DNA from: Thiomargarita sp.
GTDB taxonomy: Bacteria > Pseudomonadota > Gammaproteobacteria > Beggiatoales > Beggiatoaceae
Assembly: GCA_020721005.1 (NCBI GenBank)
Contig: DYNP01000017.1
Location: forward strand, 1 to 64,000
Reading direction: 5' to 3'
Length of the DNA stretch: 64,000 nucleotides
The position numbers and the translations under genes were made by a program. Below the pieces are notes generated by a model. It did no database searches and had not been told where the DNA came from. It saw only the letters and a list, made by a program, of their open reading frames with translations. Position 1 is the stretch's first letter, and each line of letters begins with the position of its first letter. Below are positions 20,844-30,814 of the stretch, piece by piece.

Positions 20844-21896
20844 TTAGCGAATAATTTCCTCCTGATGAATGAGCCAATGACCGGGATTTTCTTCATCCAC
20901 AATCAATTTCAGTAAATGAGTCTCATCGATCAAGCGTCCATTTTTCATATAGTAACGCAATCTTGCTTTTATCGAAGCAGAATGATTGTCTAAAACCTGT
21001 GGTTTCACATTAGAAATTTCCACCCGATCCACTTGATTCCACCAATCTTGATAGAAGGTAAAGGTTTGATTATATTTAAAAGCTGGAGATAACATTTCCC
21101 AACTTTTTCCATACTGTTTTTGATTCAGTTGAGAAAAATAATCTTGCAAAAAAAGTGTGGGACTAATTGCTGCACGATCTTCATTTTTAAGCAGAGAATT
21201 TTCCGCTGAAAACTCTTGAGAATGGGTAGGTTTTAAAGTTTGCAACGCCTGCTCAGCCTCTTGTTGAGACTGTTTAATTTTAGACAGTTTCTGTTCCTCA
21301 GCCTGCACATTTTTTTGCAAATTAGCCAGAAATTTCTGTTTTTCAGCAATTTGCTGTTCTAAAACCACTTTTTCCTCTTGCAGTTTCAACAAATCTGTCT
21401 GAGCTATGGTCAATTGTTGCTGAGTTTCTTCAAATGTCTTCAACTGCTCTGCTTGCTGAACTTGAGATTCTTCTGCAGCCTGTTTTGTCAAAAAAGAGGC
21501 TGTCTCTTCACTGACAAAGGGTTGATCGGACAAAGGAAGTTCCAAAGATTCTGGAACATGAGTTACAGTTTCCTCAACTACAGGTGGTTGGGAACCAGCC
21601 AGGCGTTGTTGAAATTCCATTCTTTGATAAAAGATGAAGCCCACAATGCTCAAGATCAGCAATAAAGTGGTGACCAAGCCCATTATGTGATGGGATCGAG
21701 TTGGACTTAATTCTTCTATCTCTTCAATATCTTCCATCAATGATTCCCATTCTCTACGTGCCTTTTTAATTTGGGTTTTATAGGCATGCAATTGTTCAGG
21801 GCTCATGGTGGAAATATCCAAAAAATGCCAATCACATTGGGGACAGGCAATCTGCCCATTAGTTATGGGCAAACCACACACTGGACATTTTCTCAT
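20844..21896 (-). CDS. Zinc-ribbon, single-pass membrane protein with NTF2-like C-terminus
   Basis: The 350-residue protein starts with a zinc ribbon (CPVCG.. CPQCD). After a charged region it has one membrane segment near 75-95 (IMGLVTTLLLILSIVGFIFY), then about 100 residues of Gln/Glu-rich coiled coil. The last 110 residues (FLQDYFSQLNQKQYGKSWEMLSP.. HWLIHQEEI) resemble NTF2-like domains of envelope proteins. It probably sits in the inner membrane with the ribbon inside and the coiled coil and NTF2 fold in the periplasm. A strong GGAGGAT lies three bases before the ATG. Function is unknown. Confidence 0.85.
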   Translation of the reverse strand: MRKCPVCGLPITNGQIACPQCDWHFLDISTMSPEQLHAYKTQIKKARREWESLMEDIEEIEELSPTRSHHIMGLVTTLLLILSIVGFIFYQRMEFQQRLAGSQPPVVEETVTHVPESLELPLSDQPFVSEETASFLTKQAAEESQVQQAEQLKTFEETQQQLTIAQTDLLKLQEEKVVLEQQIAEKQKFLANLQKNVQAEEQKLSKIKQSQQEAEQALQTLKPTHSQEFSAENSLLKNEDRAAISPTLFLQDYFSQLNQKQYGKSWEMLSPAFKYNQTFTFYQDWWNQVDRVEISNVKPQVLDNHSASIKARLRYYMKNGRLIDETHLLKLIVDEENPGHWLIHQEEIIR

Positions 21897-22010
21897 GTTA
21901 TCCTCCTACTTTTAGTTCCTCAAGGAAACTTTTCAATTCCCATGCTCCATAAATTTCAGAAAATTTTAGATCATGGGAACTTATTTATTCTCAATATTCA
22001 AATATTTACA

Positions 22011-23798
22011 TCAGCCATTGATAGTAATCATAATAGGCTCATTGCTTTGAATCAAACGACCATCGGACAGTCGATAACCAAAAAATACTCGCAATGTGCC
22101 AGGATAATAAAAGGTGCCCTGATACATAGGGACAGTTTGTTTGGCTGACAAAGTGACTTTTTGTAAAAAGGGGATCAAATTGGCAGAATTCTGGTCCCAG
22201 AGTTGAATACTTAATCCTTCGCCTAACATAAAATACAATACTTCGGCATTCCAAGGCACGGTAGTCTCTGCATAAACTATGATATCAACCTCCTGTCCTA
22301 TGTGCATGGGATCGACAATAATTTCTCCCTTTACTTCCACCGGATCAGTCAGATTTTGAATCACTTCTCGCTGGGGAGCTTGTCCATTCACTGCGGCGCC
22401 CCCAGCAAAAGTGGCTTGTGGCGACTCAGTCCCATTTTGGCCAGTTATCTCATGTCCGGGTCCCAAAGTAGGTAAAAGGGAACTGAATTCTTCTTCAACT
22501 TCTGCTAACAGTCGAATTTCCACATCACTTAATGCCCTTGAGTAGATCCGAAATTCATCTAGGGGAATTGATTCGTGCCCAATTGAATTGAGAGGACTGT
22601 CAGATACTTGAGCGATGGTGCCCACCAGTTGTCCATTGATATAGTAACTGGTTTGACCTTGATTGGCTACGATGGTTAAATGGTACCAACCTTCACTTAA
22701 ATCGCCCATCATCAATCCGGATCCCTTAAATTCTGTGGTTTCCATTTCAGGTTGACAAATCAGACTTCCCAACTGATTGTCTTTGATGACCCAAGGCGAG
22801 CTTTGACAAGTGTTTGAATCTACAGTGATAATTGCATAATCTTTCGGATAAACTGCAGGTTGAAAAAACCAAGCACCTATAGACCAAGCTTCACGATTTA
22901 AGGTGAAGCCCCATTCTCCAGTTAGAGAATTATACAGGCTATTGGTACTTTGTAAAGCTTTATAGTATTGACCATAAACTAACAGTGCAGGTAGATACAA
23001 GGAAGAATTGATATTTACTTTATCCATTAAATCGTCATCGAATGGGTAGTAAGCAAGTAAATCCTGATAAAGTTCAGGTGGTTGTGGTAAATCGGTCCGA
23101 TCAGATAAAAGGTAAACTTCAAAATTTACCTGTAATTCTCCTTGATTGTCTTCATAAGTGCCCAATTGTCCAGATTTGCTGTCTTCAGTGGCATTCTCGA
23201 TAAATCCCAAGGCCAGTTGAGTTGCACCTGCTGGTACGATAAAGGTTTGGTGTTGTTGGTGCTCATCGTGACCATCTCCGATAAAAAAGACTTGATTGAG
23301 CGCAGGCAGAAAACTGGCAAAATGGGTTCGGTCAGTGAAGTCAAAAAGTGTTGATTCTACATGATTTTCAGCGTTGAGAGACAGTGTGGAATTGGTAAAA
23401 ACACCGGCCAAAAACATTGTTTTATGATCGTGTCGCAGTCCCATTAAAGAATTGGCACTGGACAGTAAGGTTGCTCCTGATCCATAGTCACCTCCATCTG
23501 CGTCATTAAAAGTGGTCTCATCCGTACCACAGCAAGTGATTTGACCGGTAATTTCCGGAAAGTGGAGAAAGAGGGAATGAATATTGGGTAGGTTAATGAT
23601 GGTGGGTGGTAATCCGCTTTTACCGGTAATTTGAGGGGAGGTGGTTTGGCCGATGGCAAAAATATTGGCTTGTGCCGAAACGCTGACATTGGCACCGTGA
23701 ATTAGAAATTCGTCTTGTAAATTGGCTACCACTGCTTGCCCCGCAGTGGGTATGAAGTTGATGAGTAAAGTACAAAGTAAGAGCAATAAAAGTTGCAT
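22011..23798 (-). CDS. Secreted LamG-domain surface protein
   Basis: The 595-residue protein has a signal peptide (MQLLLLLLCTLLINFIPTAGQA). I start it at 23798 because an earlier in-frame ATG would overlap mfd and place 34 hydrophilic residues before the signal. A concanavalin A/LamG-like domain covers about 260-430 (LLAYYPFDDDLMD, WSIGAWFFQP, WYHLTIVANQGQTSYYINGQ, DEFRIYSRALS). The last 110 residues (KVDI-like EVDIIVYAE.. LWDQNSANLIPF.. LRVFFGYRLSDG) form a domain also found at the end of the DUF1566 protein at 34911-38615. It probably acts in adhesion. It follows mfd by 64 bp on the same strand. Confidence 0.85.
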   Translation of the reverse strand: MQLLLLLLCTLLINFIPTAGQAVVANLQDEFLIHGANVSVSAQANIFAIGQTTSPQITGKSGLPPTIINLPNIHSLFLHFPEITGQITCCGTDETTFNDADGGDYGSGATLLSSANSLMGLRHDHKTMFLAGVFTNSTLSLNAENHVESTLFDFTDRTHFASFLPALNQVFFIGDGHDEHQQHQTFIVPAGATQLALGFIENATEDSKSGQLGTYEDNQGELQVNFEVYLLSDRTDLPQPPELYQDLLAYYPFDDDLMDKVNINSSLYLPALLVYGQYYKALQSTNSLYNSLTGEWGFTLNREAWSIGAWFFQPAVYPKDYAIITVDSNTCQSSPWVIKDNQLGSLICQPEMETTEFKGSGLMMGDLSEGWYHLTIVANQGQTSYYINGQLVGTIAQVSDSPLNSIGHESIPLDEFRIYSRALSDVEIRLLAEVEEEFSSLLPTLGPGHEITGQNGTESPQATFAGGAAVNGQAPQREVIQNLTDPVEVKGEIIVDPMHIGQEVDIIVYAETTVPWNAEVLYFMLGEGLSIQLWDQNSANLIPFLQKVTLSAKQTVPMYQGTFYYPGTLRVFFGYRLSDGRLIQSNEPIMITING

Positions 23799-23862
23799 AT
23801 TAGGGTGCCTTGTTAAGAAATTAAGGGGTTGAGAGCGATTATGATACGAAAACTTATCGTTC

Positions 23863-26800
23863 TCAGTGGAGTGCGGAGACTGCAGTTTTAGGGTGATCAA
23901 CTGATTTTTGCAAGCGTTCCAATAGGGTTTCTAGAAATTGATAACGTTTTGAAAATTCAGCTAATTCTAGCAATAGGTGCAGTTTGTGATTGCGACTGTC
24001 TAAACGATACTCATGAGGTCGTTGTTGTAAGAGTTGAATTATGGTTTTGGGATCAAAATCAATGGTTTTGTCAAATAGTAGATAACCTCCTTTTTCTGAA
24101 AAATCAATGCGTTGTATGCCAAGTGGAGTGGCTTTTAATTTCAATTCGGCAATTTTAATGAGTGTTTTGGCTGCTTCGGGCAGTAAACCAAAGCGATCGA
24201 TCATTTCAATGTGGATGTTGTCCAATTCTTGTTGAGTAGTGGCATTGGCAATGCGTTTGTATATGATCAGCCGGACATGGACGTCGGGTAAATAGTTATT
24301 GGGTAACAGGGCTGGACTGTATAGATTGATCTCTGTTCCCTTAGCCAAAGGTTGTAATAATTCAGGTTGTTGTCCAGATTTTAGAGCGGTGACGGCTCGT
24401 TCTAAAAGTTGAGTGTATAAAGTATAGCCGATTTCTTGAAAATGTCCACTTTGTTCACTGCCGAGTAATTCCCCCGCACCTCGGATTTCCAGGTCTTGAG
24501 AAGCTAAGGTAAAACCCATGCCCAAGTCATCTAATTCGCCAATGGCTGCAATGCGTTTGATGGCATCCCGAGTCATTTGTTTTTGAGGGGGAACGATTAG
24601 GTAAGCGTAGGCTCTATGATGGGAACGTCCAACTCGTCCACGCAATTGATAGAGTTGGGCCAGTCCCAGTTTGTCAGCTCGATGAATGATAATGGTGTTG
24701 GCGGTGGGAATGTCGATACCGGTCTCAATGATAGTGGTGCAAATTAAGAGGTTGAAACGACGATGATAAAAGTCTTGCATGACTTTTTCGAGTTGTCGTT
24801 CCCGCATTTTACCGTGGGCAATGTTGATTTGGGCTTCTGGGACCAGTTTTTTTAGGGTGTCGGCTTGTTGTTGGATGGTGTCAATGTCATTGTGTAGAAA
24901 GTAAATTTGCCCCCCTCGATTCAGTTCCCGACGAATGGCTTCAATAATGGTCAAGTCTTGCCATTCCTTGATGAAAGTTTTAACTGCCAAGCGTCCTGGT
25001 GGGGGAGTGGTGATCAGGGACAGGTCCCGCAGGTTGGCCAGGGCTAAGTTAAGGGAACGAGGAATGGGGGTGGCGGTTAGGGTGAGAACATCGACTTCGC
25101 TGCGCAGGGCTTTAAATCGTTCTTTTTGTTTGACCCCAAACCGATGTTCTTCATCGATAATCACAAGTCCCAAATTCTTAAATTGTAGATTTTCCTGCAA
25201 TAATTTGTGAGTCCCAATTATAATATCCAGTTGGCCATCGGCAATGGCTTGTAAGGTGGTTTTTTGTTGCTTGGCAGAGTTGAAACGGGAAATTTGGGCA
25301 ATTTTGATGGGCCAATCGGCAAACCGGTCTTGAAAGTTTTGGTGGTGTTGTTGGGCAAGTAGGGTGGTGGGGACTAGGACTGCAACTTGTTGTCCGTCGA
25401 ATACTGCAACAAAAGCGGCTCGCATGGCAACTTCGGTTTTGCCAAATCCCACGTCTCCACAGATGAGTCGGTCCATGGGTCGTGGGGAATAGAGATCGTT
25501 GAGAACTTCGGTAATGGCTCGTTGTTGGTCAGGGGTTTCTTCAAAGGGAAAGGTTTCGGCAAATTTTTGATAATTCTCGGTTTCTTGTTTGCAACTGTGT
25601 CCCAAACGGGCTGCCCGGCGGCTGTAAATGTCTAATAATTCTGCCGCCACATCGCTGACTTGTTGGGCGGCTTTGCGTTTGGCTTTTTCCCATTGACCTG
25701 AGCCCAGGCGGTGCAAAGGGGCTTGTTCAGGGTCAACTCCGGTGAATCGGTTGATCAGGTGCAAGGAGGTGACTGGCACATAGAGTTTGTCATTGTTGGC
25801 ATATTCGAGTTGCAAGAATTCTGCAATTTCCCCTCCTAAATCCATTTTGATGAGTCCCTGATAGCGCCCCACTCCGTGCTGTTCATGCACCACTGGCGCG
25901 CCTAAGGTGAGTTCGGTGAGGTTGCGAATGATGGTTTCGGGGTCGCTGAAGGTGGCACGATGGGTGGATTGTCGTTGGGCAATTTTTTCGCCAAACAGTT
26001 GGGCTTCTGTGATGATGGCTACGGGGGAATCGGGAAGGGGAATGAGAAAACCTTGTTCCAGTTTGGAAACGGTTAAACAGAGGCGGTCAGTGTGAGTGAG
26101 AAAGTCTGACCAGTGTTCGACAAGGTTGGGTTGGAGTTGCCATTTGCGAAGTAGTTCCAACAGTATTTCGCGCCGCCCAGTGGTTTCTGCGGTGATCAGA
26201 ATGCGTCCAGGGAAATGGTGACAGAATTCAGTTAGACAATTGGGGGTTGTGGTGTGACGAGTTTCCAGGGTCAGGGGAGGCAAAGGGGCGGTGGTAAAGT
26301 GTTGGTCGGAAGCGTGAGGAGAGGCGGTGGTTTCGGTGAGACGAATGTGGGGGTAATTTTTGATCGCAGCAAATATTTGATGGGTTTGTAAAAATAATTT
26401 GGTGGGAGTTAAAATGGGAAAGTCTGGAGCATGGCGCAACAGTTCATAGCGTTCCTGGGTCATTTTCCAGAATTGGTCAGCGGCTTCTAATACACTCTGA
26501 TAGGTCAAGAGAATGCTGTTTTTGGGTAGGTAGTCAAATAGGGTTTGACTGTGTTGAAAAAATAGGGGAAGATAATATTCGATGCCTGCGGGAGCAATTC
26601 CTCTGCTAACGTCTTGATAAGTGGGGCATTGGGTGGGGTCTCGACCAAATTCTGTCCGCCATTGACTACGAAATAGGGTAATGGCTTCTGAGGTCAAAGG
26701 GAATTCTCGAGCCGGCAATAGCTGGATAGAGGTGACTTTGGCTAATGAGCGTTGGGTCTCTGGGTCAAAGGTGCGAATGCTGTCCACTTGATCGTCAAGC

Positions 26801-27351
26801 CAATCAATACGATAGGGAATGAGACTGCCCATGGGATAAATGTCGAGCAATCCGCCGCGCAGGGCTAATTCTCCGGGTTCTACCACTTCGGAAACTGTGC
26901 GGTAACCACTGTGTTGTAAGTAGGAGCGCAATTGGTCGAGGCTGAGAATTTGGTCTTGTTTAAGCAGGAGGCTGTGGGTGTACACATAGTCTTTGGGAGG
27001 CAGTCGATACATCAGGGTGGTGATTGGTAGGACCAGCAGGCCGGTTTTCAACAGTTGCAGTTGGAAGAGGGTGGCTAAGCGTTCAGATACAATGGCTTGG
27101 TGAGGGGAAAAGCCATCATAAGGCAGGGTTTCCCAGTCTGGAAAGTTGAGGGCATGGGCTGAGGTGTAGAATTGAAAGTCGGTGAGCAGCCGTTGAGCAG
27201 AGAGGGAATCTGGGGTGATGACAATGACCGGGTATTGTTCAGTTAAATGGCTTAAGACCAGAGCGAGACTGCTGCCCTGTAAATTTTTCCAAGTTTGTCC
27301 AAGGGGTAGGGAATCGTGGAGCAGGGGGTGTAAGGGATTGAGTTCTGACAT
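23863..27351 (-). CDS. mfd: Transcription-repair coupling factor
   Basis: Mfd is the ATP-dependent translocase that removes RNA polymerase stalled at DNA damage and recruits UvrA. The 1162 residues match the family (E. coli about 1150). Visible parts are the UvrB-homology N-terminus (VIVITPDSLSAQRLLTDF), the RNAP-interaction domain (GAPVVHEQHGVGRYQGL), the RecG-like motor (Walker A CGDVGFGKTEVAMRAAF, DEEHRFGVKQKE, TATPIPRSLNLAL, QLRGRVGRS) and the TRCF C-terminal domain. The frame is open 99 codons further upstream, but ATG 27351 (MSELNPLH) matches the usual start and avoids overlapping the divergent gene. Confidence 0.97.
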   Translation of the reverse strand: MSELNPLHPLLHDSLPLGQTWKNLQGSSLALVLSHLTEQYPVIVITPDSLSAQRLLTDFQFYTSAHALNFPDWETLPYDGFSPHQAIVSERLATLFQLQLLKTGLLVLPITTLMYRLPPKDYVYTHSLLLKQDQILSLDQLRSYLQHSGYRTVSEVVEPGELALRGGLLDIYPMGSLIPYRIDWLDDQVDSIRTFDPETQRSLAKVTSIQLLPAREFPLTSEAITLFRSQWRTEFGRDPTQCPTYQDVSRGIAPAGIEYYLPLFFQHSQTLFDYLPKNSILLTYQSVLEAADQFWKMTQERYELLRHAPDFPILTPTKLFLQTHQIFAAIKNYPHIRLTETTASPHASDQHFTTAPLPPLTLETRHTTTPNCLTEFCHHFPGRILITAETTGRREILLELLRKWQLQPNLVEHWSDFLTHTDRLCLTVSKLEQGFLIPLPDSPVAIITEAQLFGEKIAQRQSTHRATFSDPETIIRNLTELTLGAPVVHEQHGVGRYQGLIKMDLGGEIAEFLQLEYANNDKLYVPVTSLHLINRFTGVDPEQAPLHRLGSGQWEKAKRKAAQQVSDVAAELLDIYSRRAARLGHSCKQETENYQKFAETFPFEETPDQQRAITEVLNDLYSPRPMDRLICGDVGFGKTEVAMRAAFVAVFDGQQVAVLVPTTLLAQQHHQNFQDRFADWPIKIAQISRFNSAKQQKTTLQAIADGQLDIIIGTHKLLQENLQFKNLGLVIIDEEHRFGVKQKERFKALRSEVDVLTLTATPIPRSLNLALANLRDLSLITTPPPGRLAVKTFIKEWQDLTIIEAIRRELNRGGQIYFLHNDIDTIQQQADTLKKLVPEAQINIAHGKMRERQLEKVMQDFYHRRFNLLICTTIIETGIDIPTANTIIIHRADKLGLAQLYQLRGRVGRSHHRAYAYLIVPPQKQMTRDAIKRIAAIGELDDLGMGFTLASQDLEIRGAGELLGSEQSGHFQEIGYTLYTQLLERAVTALKSGQQPELLQPLAKGTEINLYSPALLPNNYLPDVHVRLIIYKRIANATTQQELDNIHIEMIDRFGLLPEAAKTLIKIAELKLKATPLGIQRIDFSEKGGYLLFDKTIDFDPKTIIQLLQQRPHEYRLDSRNHKLHLLLELAEFSKRYQFLETLLERLQKSVDHPKTAVSALH

Positions 27352-27566
27352 GATGAATTGGGGTAACCTGAGTTCGATAGGATATCGGTTGAGGTGGTGG
27401 GTAACGAAAAGAAGTTGCCTATCTTGCTTGGCCGGCAGTTCCCTATTTGTAATTTGGCAGATTAGGTATAGCGCCAAGAGAGTGGATAGAGTGTTAAAAT
27501 TTGGCAGGTCTAATAGGAGAGTGTTCTCATTAATAGTTAGGGTGAATTTGGTTGGAGAATGATAGT

Positions 27567-28919
27567 ATGCGAGGATTTGTTGGTTATTTGTGCGGTGGTT
27601 TGTTGGGTATTGTGGCAGGATTGAGTCAGGCTCAAACCCAGTTGCCAAAAGTTGATGAGCCCGAGATTCCGATTTTTTCCATATCGGCAGCTGATCGCAG
27701 TCCCAGTGATATCGGCAGTGAATTGGGTCGGTTGGTCAAGGAACGTTTTCCGGATCTTGAACAACGTTATGATGCTTATTTGCATGAGGCGATGGGTCAA
27801 GCTCAGTTTGCGGAACTTTTAGAAAAACAGGTGTTGCCCAGTTTAAATTCATTGGATCTGCCTTTTCAGCAAGAGGTGGTGGCTATGGTAAAAACTTGGC
27901 AATTGGTTGCTGAGGATCAGTTAGGTGATGGTCAGTTGTCAGTTCATGAGGCGTGGGTGTTGCAATTTTTGCCGGAGTTGCAAACAGACAATACTGCTTC
28001 TGGTTTTGCCGTGTTGGGAAATATTTCTACGGTCTCTGGTCCCATTGTGGGTAGAAACTGGGCACAATTTTCCAATGAGAAATTGCGAAGTTTGGCCGCC
28101 ATCACCTTGTATCATTATGAGTATGAAACCGTGGTTAATCTCGGTTTTGCGGGGACAATCAGTGTGTTTAGTGGTTTTAATCATCAGGGACTGTTTGCAG
28201 GGTATGTGGCTGCTCCGGTCAATTATAGCACCCATGTAGATGAGGTTTCAATGGCGGCCAGTCATTGGGCAATTGTGCAGTTGCGAACGGTGTTGCAACA
28301 GGCCAAGTCAGTTCGGGAAGCTGTGGCCTTATTGTCTGATCAAAGTTATCGATCTTCTCATAATGTATGGTTGGCTGATGGGAAAACAGTGCAGGTTTTA
28401 GAGCAGCCCATTGGTGCGCAGAGTCGAGTGAGGGAAGTGAACAGTCCCTTGAGAACAGAATTATTGTGGGACAAGCCGGATCAAATGGCTGTGGTGAATT
28501 GTTTTGGGTTACAGGAAAATCCTGCCAACTGTTATGACAGTTATAATGTGTTACGTTGGCAACGTTTTCGGGAGTTGGCTCATTTTAGTGATAAACAGCC
28601 GGCTTCTCCACACGATATCATTAAGATTATGTTGGATCGACAGCAACAGGAGCAGGCTATTTTTGAGACTCGCACAATGCAAGCCATGGTATTTGTGCCC
28701 ATGAGTCGAGATTTGTATTTGTACACAGTCCCGACTACTGGTAATCCGGATGAAGTGGTGATGAGACCGATTGCTTTGCCTTTGCCCAATGTCAGTCAAT
28801 TGTCAGGGTTGACGATAGTGTTCGGGTTTGGGGGCATGTTTGTGATTTGGATGTTGGGTTTTGTGTATCTGGATCGCAGATTGTTACGAAAATTGGATAT
28901 GCAAAGAAATTTGGGGTGA
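27567..28919 (+). CDS. Exported C45/acyltransferase-like protein, likely altered active site
   Basis: The 450-residue protein has a signal peptide (MRGFVGYLCGGLLGIVAGLSQAQ) and a C-terminal membrane anchor (LTIVFGFGGMFVIWMLGFVYL). The middle resembles the C45/phospholipase B-like Ntn-hydrolase fold: helical prodomain, then FAVLGNISTVSGPIVGRNW, SGFNHQGLFAGYV, and WLADGKTVQVLE. In the family a Cys begins the mature chain and GRN is followed by Asp. Here the aligned segments are NTASGF and GRNWAQ, so both residues appear missing. It could be an inactive relative or use Ser. ATG 27567 has GGAG nine bases upstream. It is divergent from mfd. Confidence 0.7.
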   Translation: MRGFVGYLCGGLLGIVAGLSQAQTQLPKVDEPEIPIFSISAADRSPSDIGSELGRLVKERFPDLEQRYDAYLHEAMGQAQFAELLEKQVLPSLNSLDLPFQQEVVAMVKTWQLVAEDQLGDGQLSVHEAWVLQFLPELQTDNTASGFAVLGNISTVSGPIVGRNWAQFSNEKLRSLAAITLYHYEYETVVNLGFAGTISVFSGFNHQGLFAGYVAAPVNYSTHVDEVSMAASHWAIVQLRTVLQQAKSVREAVALLSDQSYRSSHNVWLADGKTVQVLEQPIGAQSRVREVNSPLRTELLWDKPDQMAVVNCFGLQENPANCYDSYNVLRWQRFRELAHFSDKQPASPHDIIKIMLDRQQQEQAIFETRTMQAMVFVPMSRDLYLYTVPTTGNPDEVVMRPIALPLPNVSQLSGLTIVFGFGGMFVIWMLGFVYLDRRLLRKLDMQRNLG

Positions 28920-28934
28920 GTGGCAATTTGGGAA

Positions 28935-29963
28935 TTATGGATGAATGTTCAGTGTGGCCAACTGTTTAAAGAGTTCATCGGCCACCCACTGATGAACTTG
29001 CTCGTTGGGATGGGCATCTGTGGCATTGACAATCAGAGTGGCTGGAGAATGATTAATAAATAAAGGAGTTAGATTGAGGGGAGTGAGTTGTAACTCATTA
29101 AACAGCTGGGTAATTTGTTGCAAGATGGGTTGACTGGAGTCGATTGCAACCAAGTTTGGGAATAGGATGGGCAGCAGTTGGATTTGAGTTTGTTGGGTGT
29201 ATTTGGCGAGTTGAGTCAATTCCTGTTTGTGAAGTTCCCAAGCGGGACCTGTGGCGTAAAATTGGCGCAGGTATTGCCAGTAGCGATCTTCAGGTTGTTG
29301 ATTGTGATAGCGGTACCATTGCCAATAGAAATAATTGAGGAAGTGGGAATTGCCAATGAGCCAATTGAGAACTGGTTGGGAAGGAAGTGAGGCTAAGTTT
29401 TTGAATTTAAAGGATTCTCCACTTTTAAGGGCAGCGGCTCGAATGTCGTCGATGAAGTAAGAGAGTATAATAAGCGCTGGTTTATAGGGGTAGTTGAGAA
29501 TGGCTTGATACTGTTCTGTGGTGCTCCAACCAACCTGGGCCACATTAGCCACCAGCCAATTGTTTCCCAATTGGGCTTGCAAGCGGTTGGAAAATCGATG
29601 TTGGTAGTTGGGAATTCCTTGCCCGGCAACAAATGAATCGCCGACTACGAGGATGAGGCGTTTAGTATCCAGTTCTTCTTGGGAATAGTCTGGGTCCCGA
29701 TAACCTAAGCGATTGATTGGCTGCCAGTGGGTTTGGAACCAACGTTGGTTGGCCAGGGTGAAACTGAAGCTGTCGGATTGGATGATGAAGAGGTAGGAAC
29801 TAACTTCAATGATGATGGCCAGGACCAGGCAGACGTGGGTGAATAGGCTGAGATTGATGGCCATTTCTCGGAAGCGAGAGGGGTATTTCCATATTTTGAA
29901 AAGGGCAAGGGTTAGGGTGATGGAGAGTAGCCAGATGAGGAGGATCAGAAAGTAGATGGTCAT
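28935..29963 (-). CDS. Membrane-anchored SGNH/GDSL hydrolase
   Basis: The 342-residue protein has two N-terminal membrane segments (residues 2-24 and about 38-62) and a periplasmic SGNH-like domain. Block I is LVVGDSFVAGQG (Ser nucleophile near 109) and the last block is DAHPNEQVH, holding the Asp-x-x-His pair. Such enzymes deacylate or acylate glycans and lipids. The start codon overlaps the stop of the sterol-desaturase-family gene (ATGA at 29960-29963), so the pair is an operon. A role in modification of an envelope lipid or glycan is inferred from this pairing. Confidence 0.85.
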   Translation of the reverse strand: MTIYFLILLIWLLSITLTLALFKIWKYPSRFREMAINLSLFTHVCLVLAIIIEVSSYLFIIQSDSFSFTLANQRWFQTHWQPINRLGYRDPDYSQEELDTKRLILVVGDSFVAGQGIPNYQHRFSNRLQAQLGNNWLVANVAQVGWSTTEQYQAILNYPYKPALIILSYFIDDIRAAALKSGESFKFKNLASLPSQPVLNWLIGNSHFLNYFYWQWYRYHNQQPEDRYWQYLRQFYATGPAWELHKQELTQLAKYTQQTQIQLLPILFPNLVAIDSSQPILQQITQLFNELQLTPLNLTPLFINHSPATLIVNATDAHPNEQVHQWVADELFKQLATLNIHP

Positions 29964-30814
29964 GTTGCTGGTTTCTCAGTTGTTTTGAAGTGGCGTTTGA
30001 AGCGTTGGTAGAGACCGATGAAAGGTTGGATTTGGTGTAGGATGAAGTTATTGGTGTAGTGGGGATCGCCGAATTCTCGAGGGGCTGGTTTTTGTTCGGG
30101 GGGGGGATCGTAGGCGGTCCCAAATAGGATGTCCAGGAAGATGAAGTTGCCGGAAAAGTTGGTGTCCCAGGCTTCTCGATCGGTGGCATGGTGCCAGCGG
30201 TGAAAGTGGGGGGAGGAGATCATGAATTTGTGGGTCCAGCGGGGACCATTCAGATTGCTGTGGATGTAGCGGTCCATGAAGGCGCGGAAGAAGAAGTAGA
30301 TGAGCAGGGCGGTGGGGGTGGCACCGAGGTAGATGATGGCAAAGATGTTGGGAGCGCTGAAGGCGATGCGTTCTAGGATGTGAAAGCGGCTGGTGGAGAA
30401 GGAGTCTAAGAGAGTAGAACTGTGGTGGACTTTGTGGAATTCCCAGAGTATTGGGACTTTGTGGAAATAGTAGTGAACGATGTAGAAAGCCGTTTCCCCG
30501 GTGATGATGAGGACCAGGAGGTTGAGCCAGAGAGGTTGATCAAGTAGGGCGTTTTGGAGGAAGGCTTGGCCGGTGGGATCGAAGAAGTGGGTGTAGAAGG
30601 CGAGGGCAACCAGGCTTTCTAAAATAACGGGGGAGGCGGCAAGGGTGACGATTTGGAGGAAATGATTTTGGTAGGTGTAGATGACGTCGCTGATGAGACC
30701 CCATCGTAGGAAGGGTTGGGGGTAAATGGGCCAGAGTTTTTCGAGGATGGGGAGTAGGGCAATCCAGCCGATCAGGCTGAAGAATTGGAGGAGGGTTTGT
30801 AGGTGGGGGGACAT
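29960..30814 (-). CDS. Sterol desaturase / fatty acid hydroxylase family membrane protein
   Basis: The 284-residue integral membrane protein carries the diiron histidine motifs HYYFH, HKVHH and HRWHH at the spacing of the fatty acid hydroxylase superfamily, with four or more membrane helices around them. It would hydroxylate or desaturate a lipid at the cytoplasmic membrane. The exact substrate (sterol, fatty acid or carotenoid-like) cannot be told. It is the first gene of the pair with the SGNH hydrolase. No strong ribosome-binding site was seen. The sequence is unusually G-rich on the plus strand (GGGGGG runs near 30098). Confidence 0.9.
   Translation of the reverse strand: MSPHLQTLLQFFSLIGWIALLPILEKLWPIYPQPFLRWGLISDVIYTYQNHFLQIVTLAASPVILESLVALAFYTHFFDPTGQAFLQNALLDQPLWLNLLVLIITGETAFYIVHYYFHKVPILWEFHKVHHSSTLLDSFSTSRFHILERIAFSAPNIFAIIYLGATPTALLIYFFFRAFMDRYIHSNLNGPRWTHKFMISSPHFHRWHHATDREAWDTNFSGNFIFLDILFGTAYDPPPEQKPAPREFGDPHYTNNFILHQIQPFIGLYQRFKRHFKTTEKPAT

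Noticed and set aside
23799-23900. Upstream start of the LamG protein overlapping mfd
   Set aside because: It would put 34 polar residues ahead of a clear signal peptide.
27352-27648. Longer Mfd with 99 extra N-terminal residues
   Set aside because: It would exceed the family length, has no homology there, and would overlap the divergent exported-protein gene including its signal peptide.
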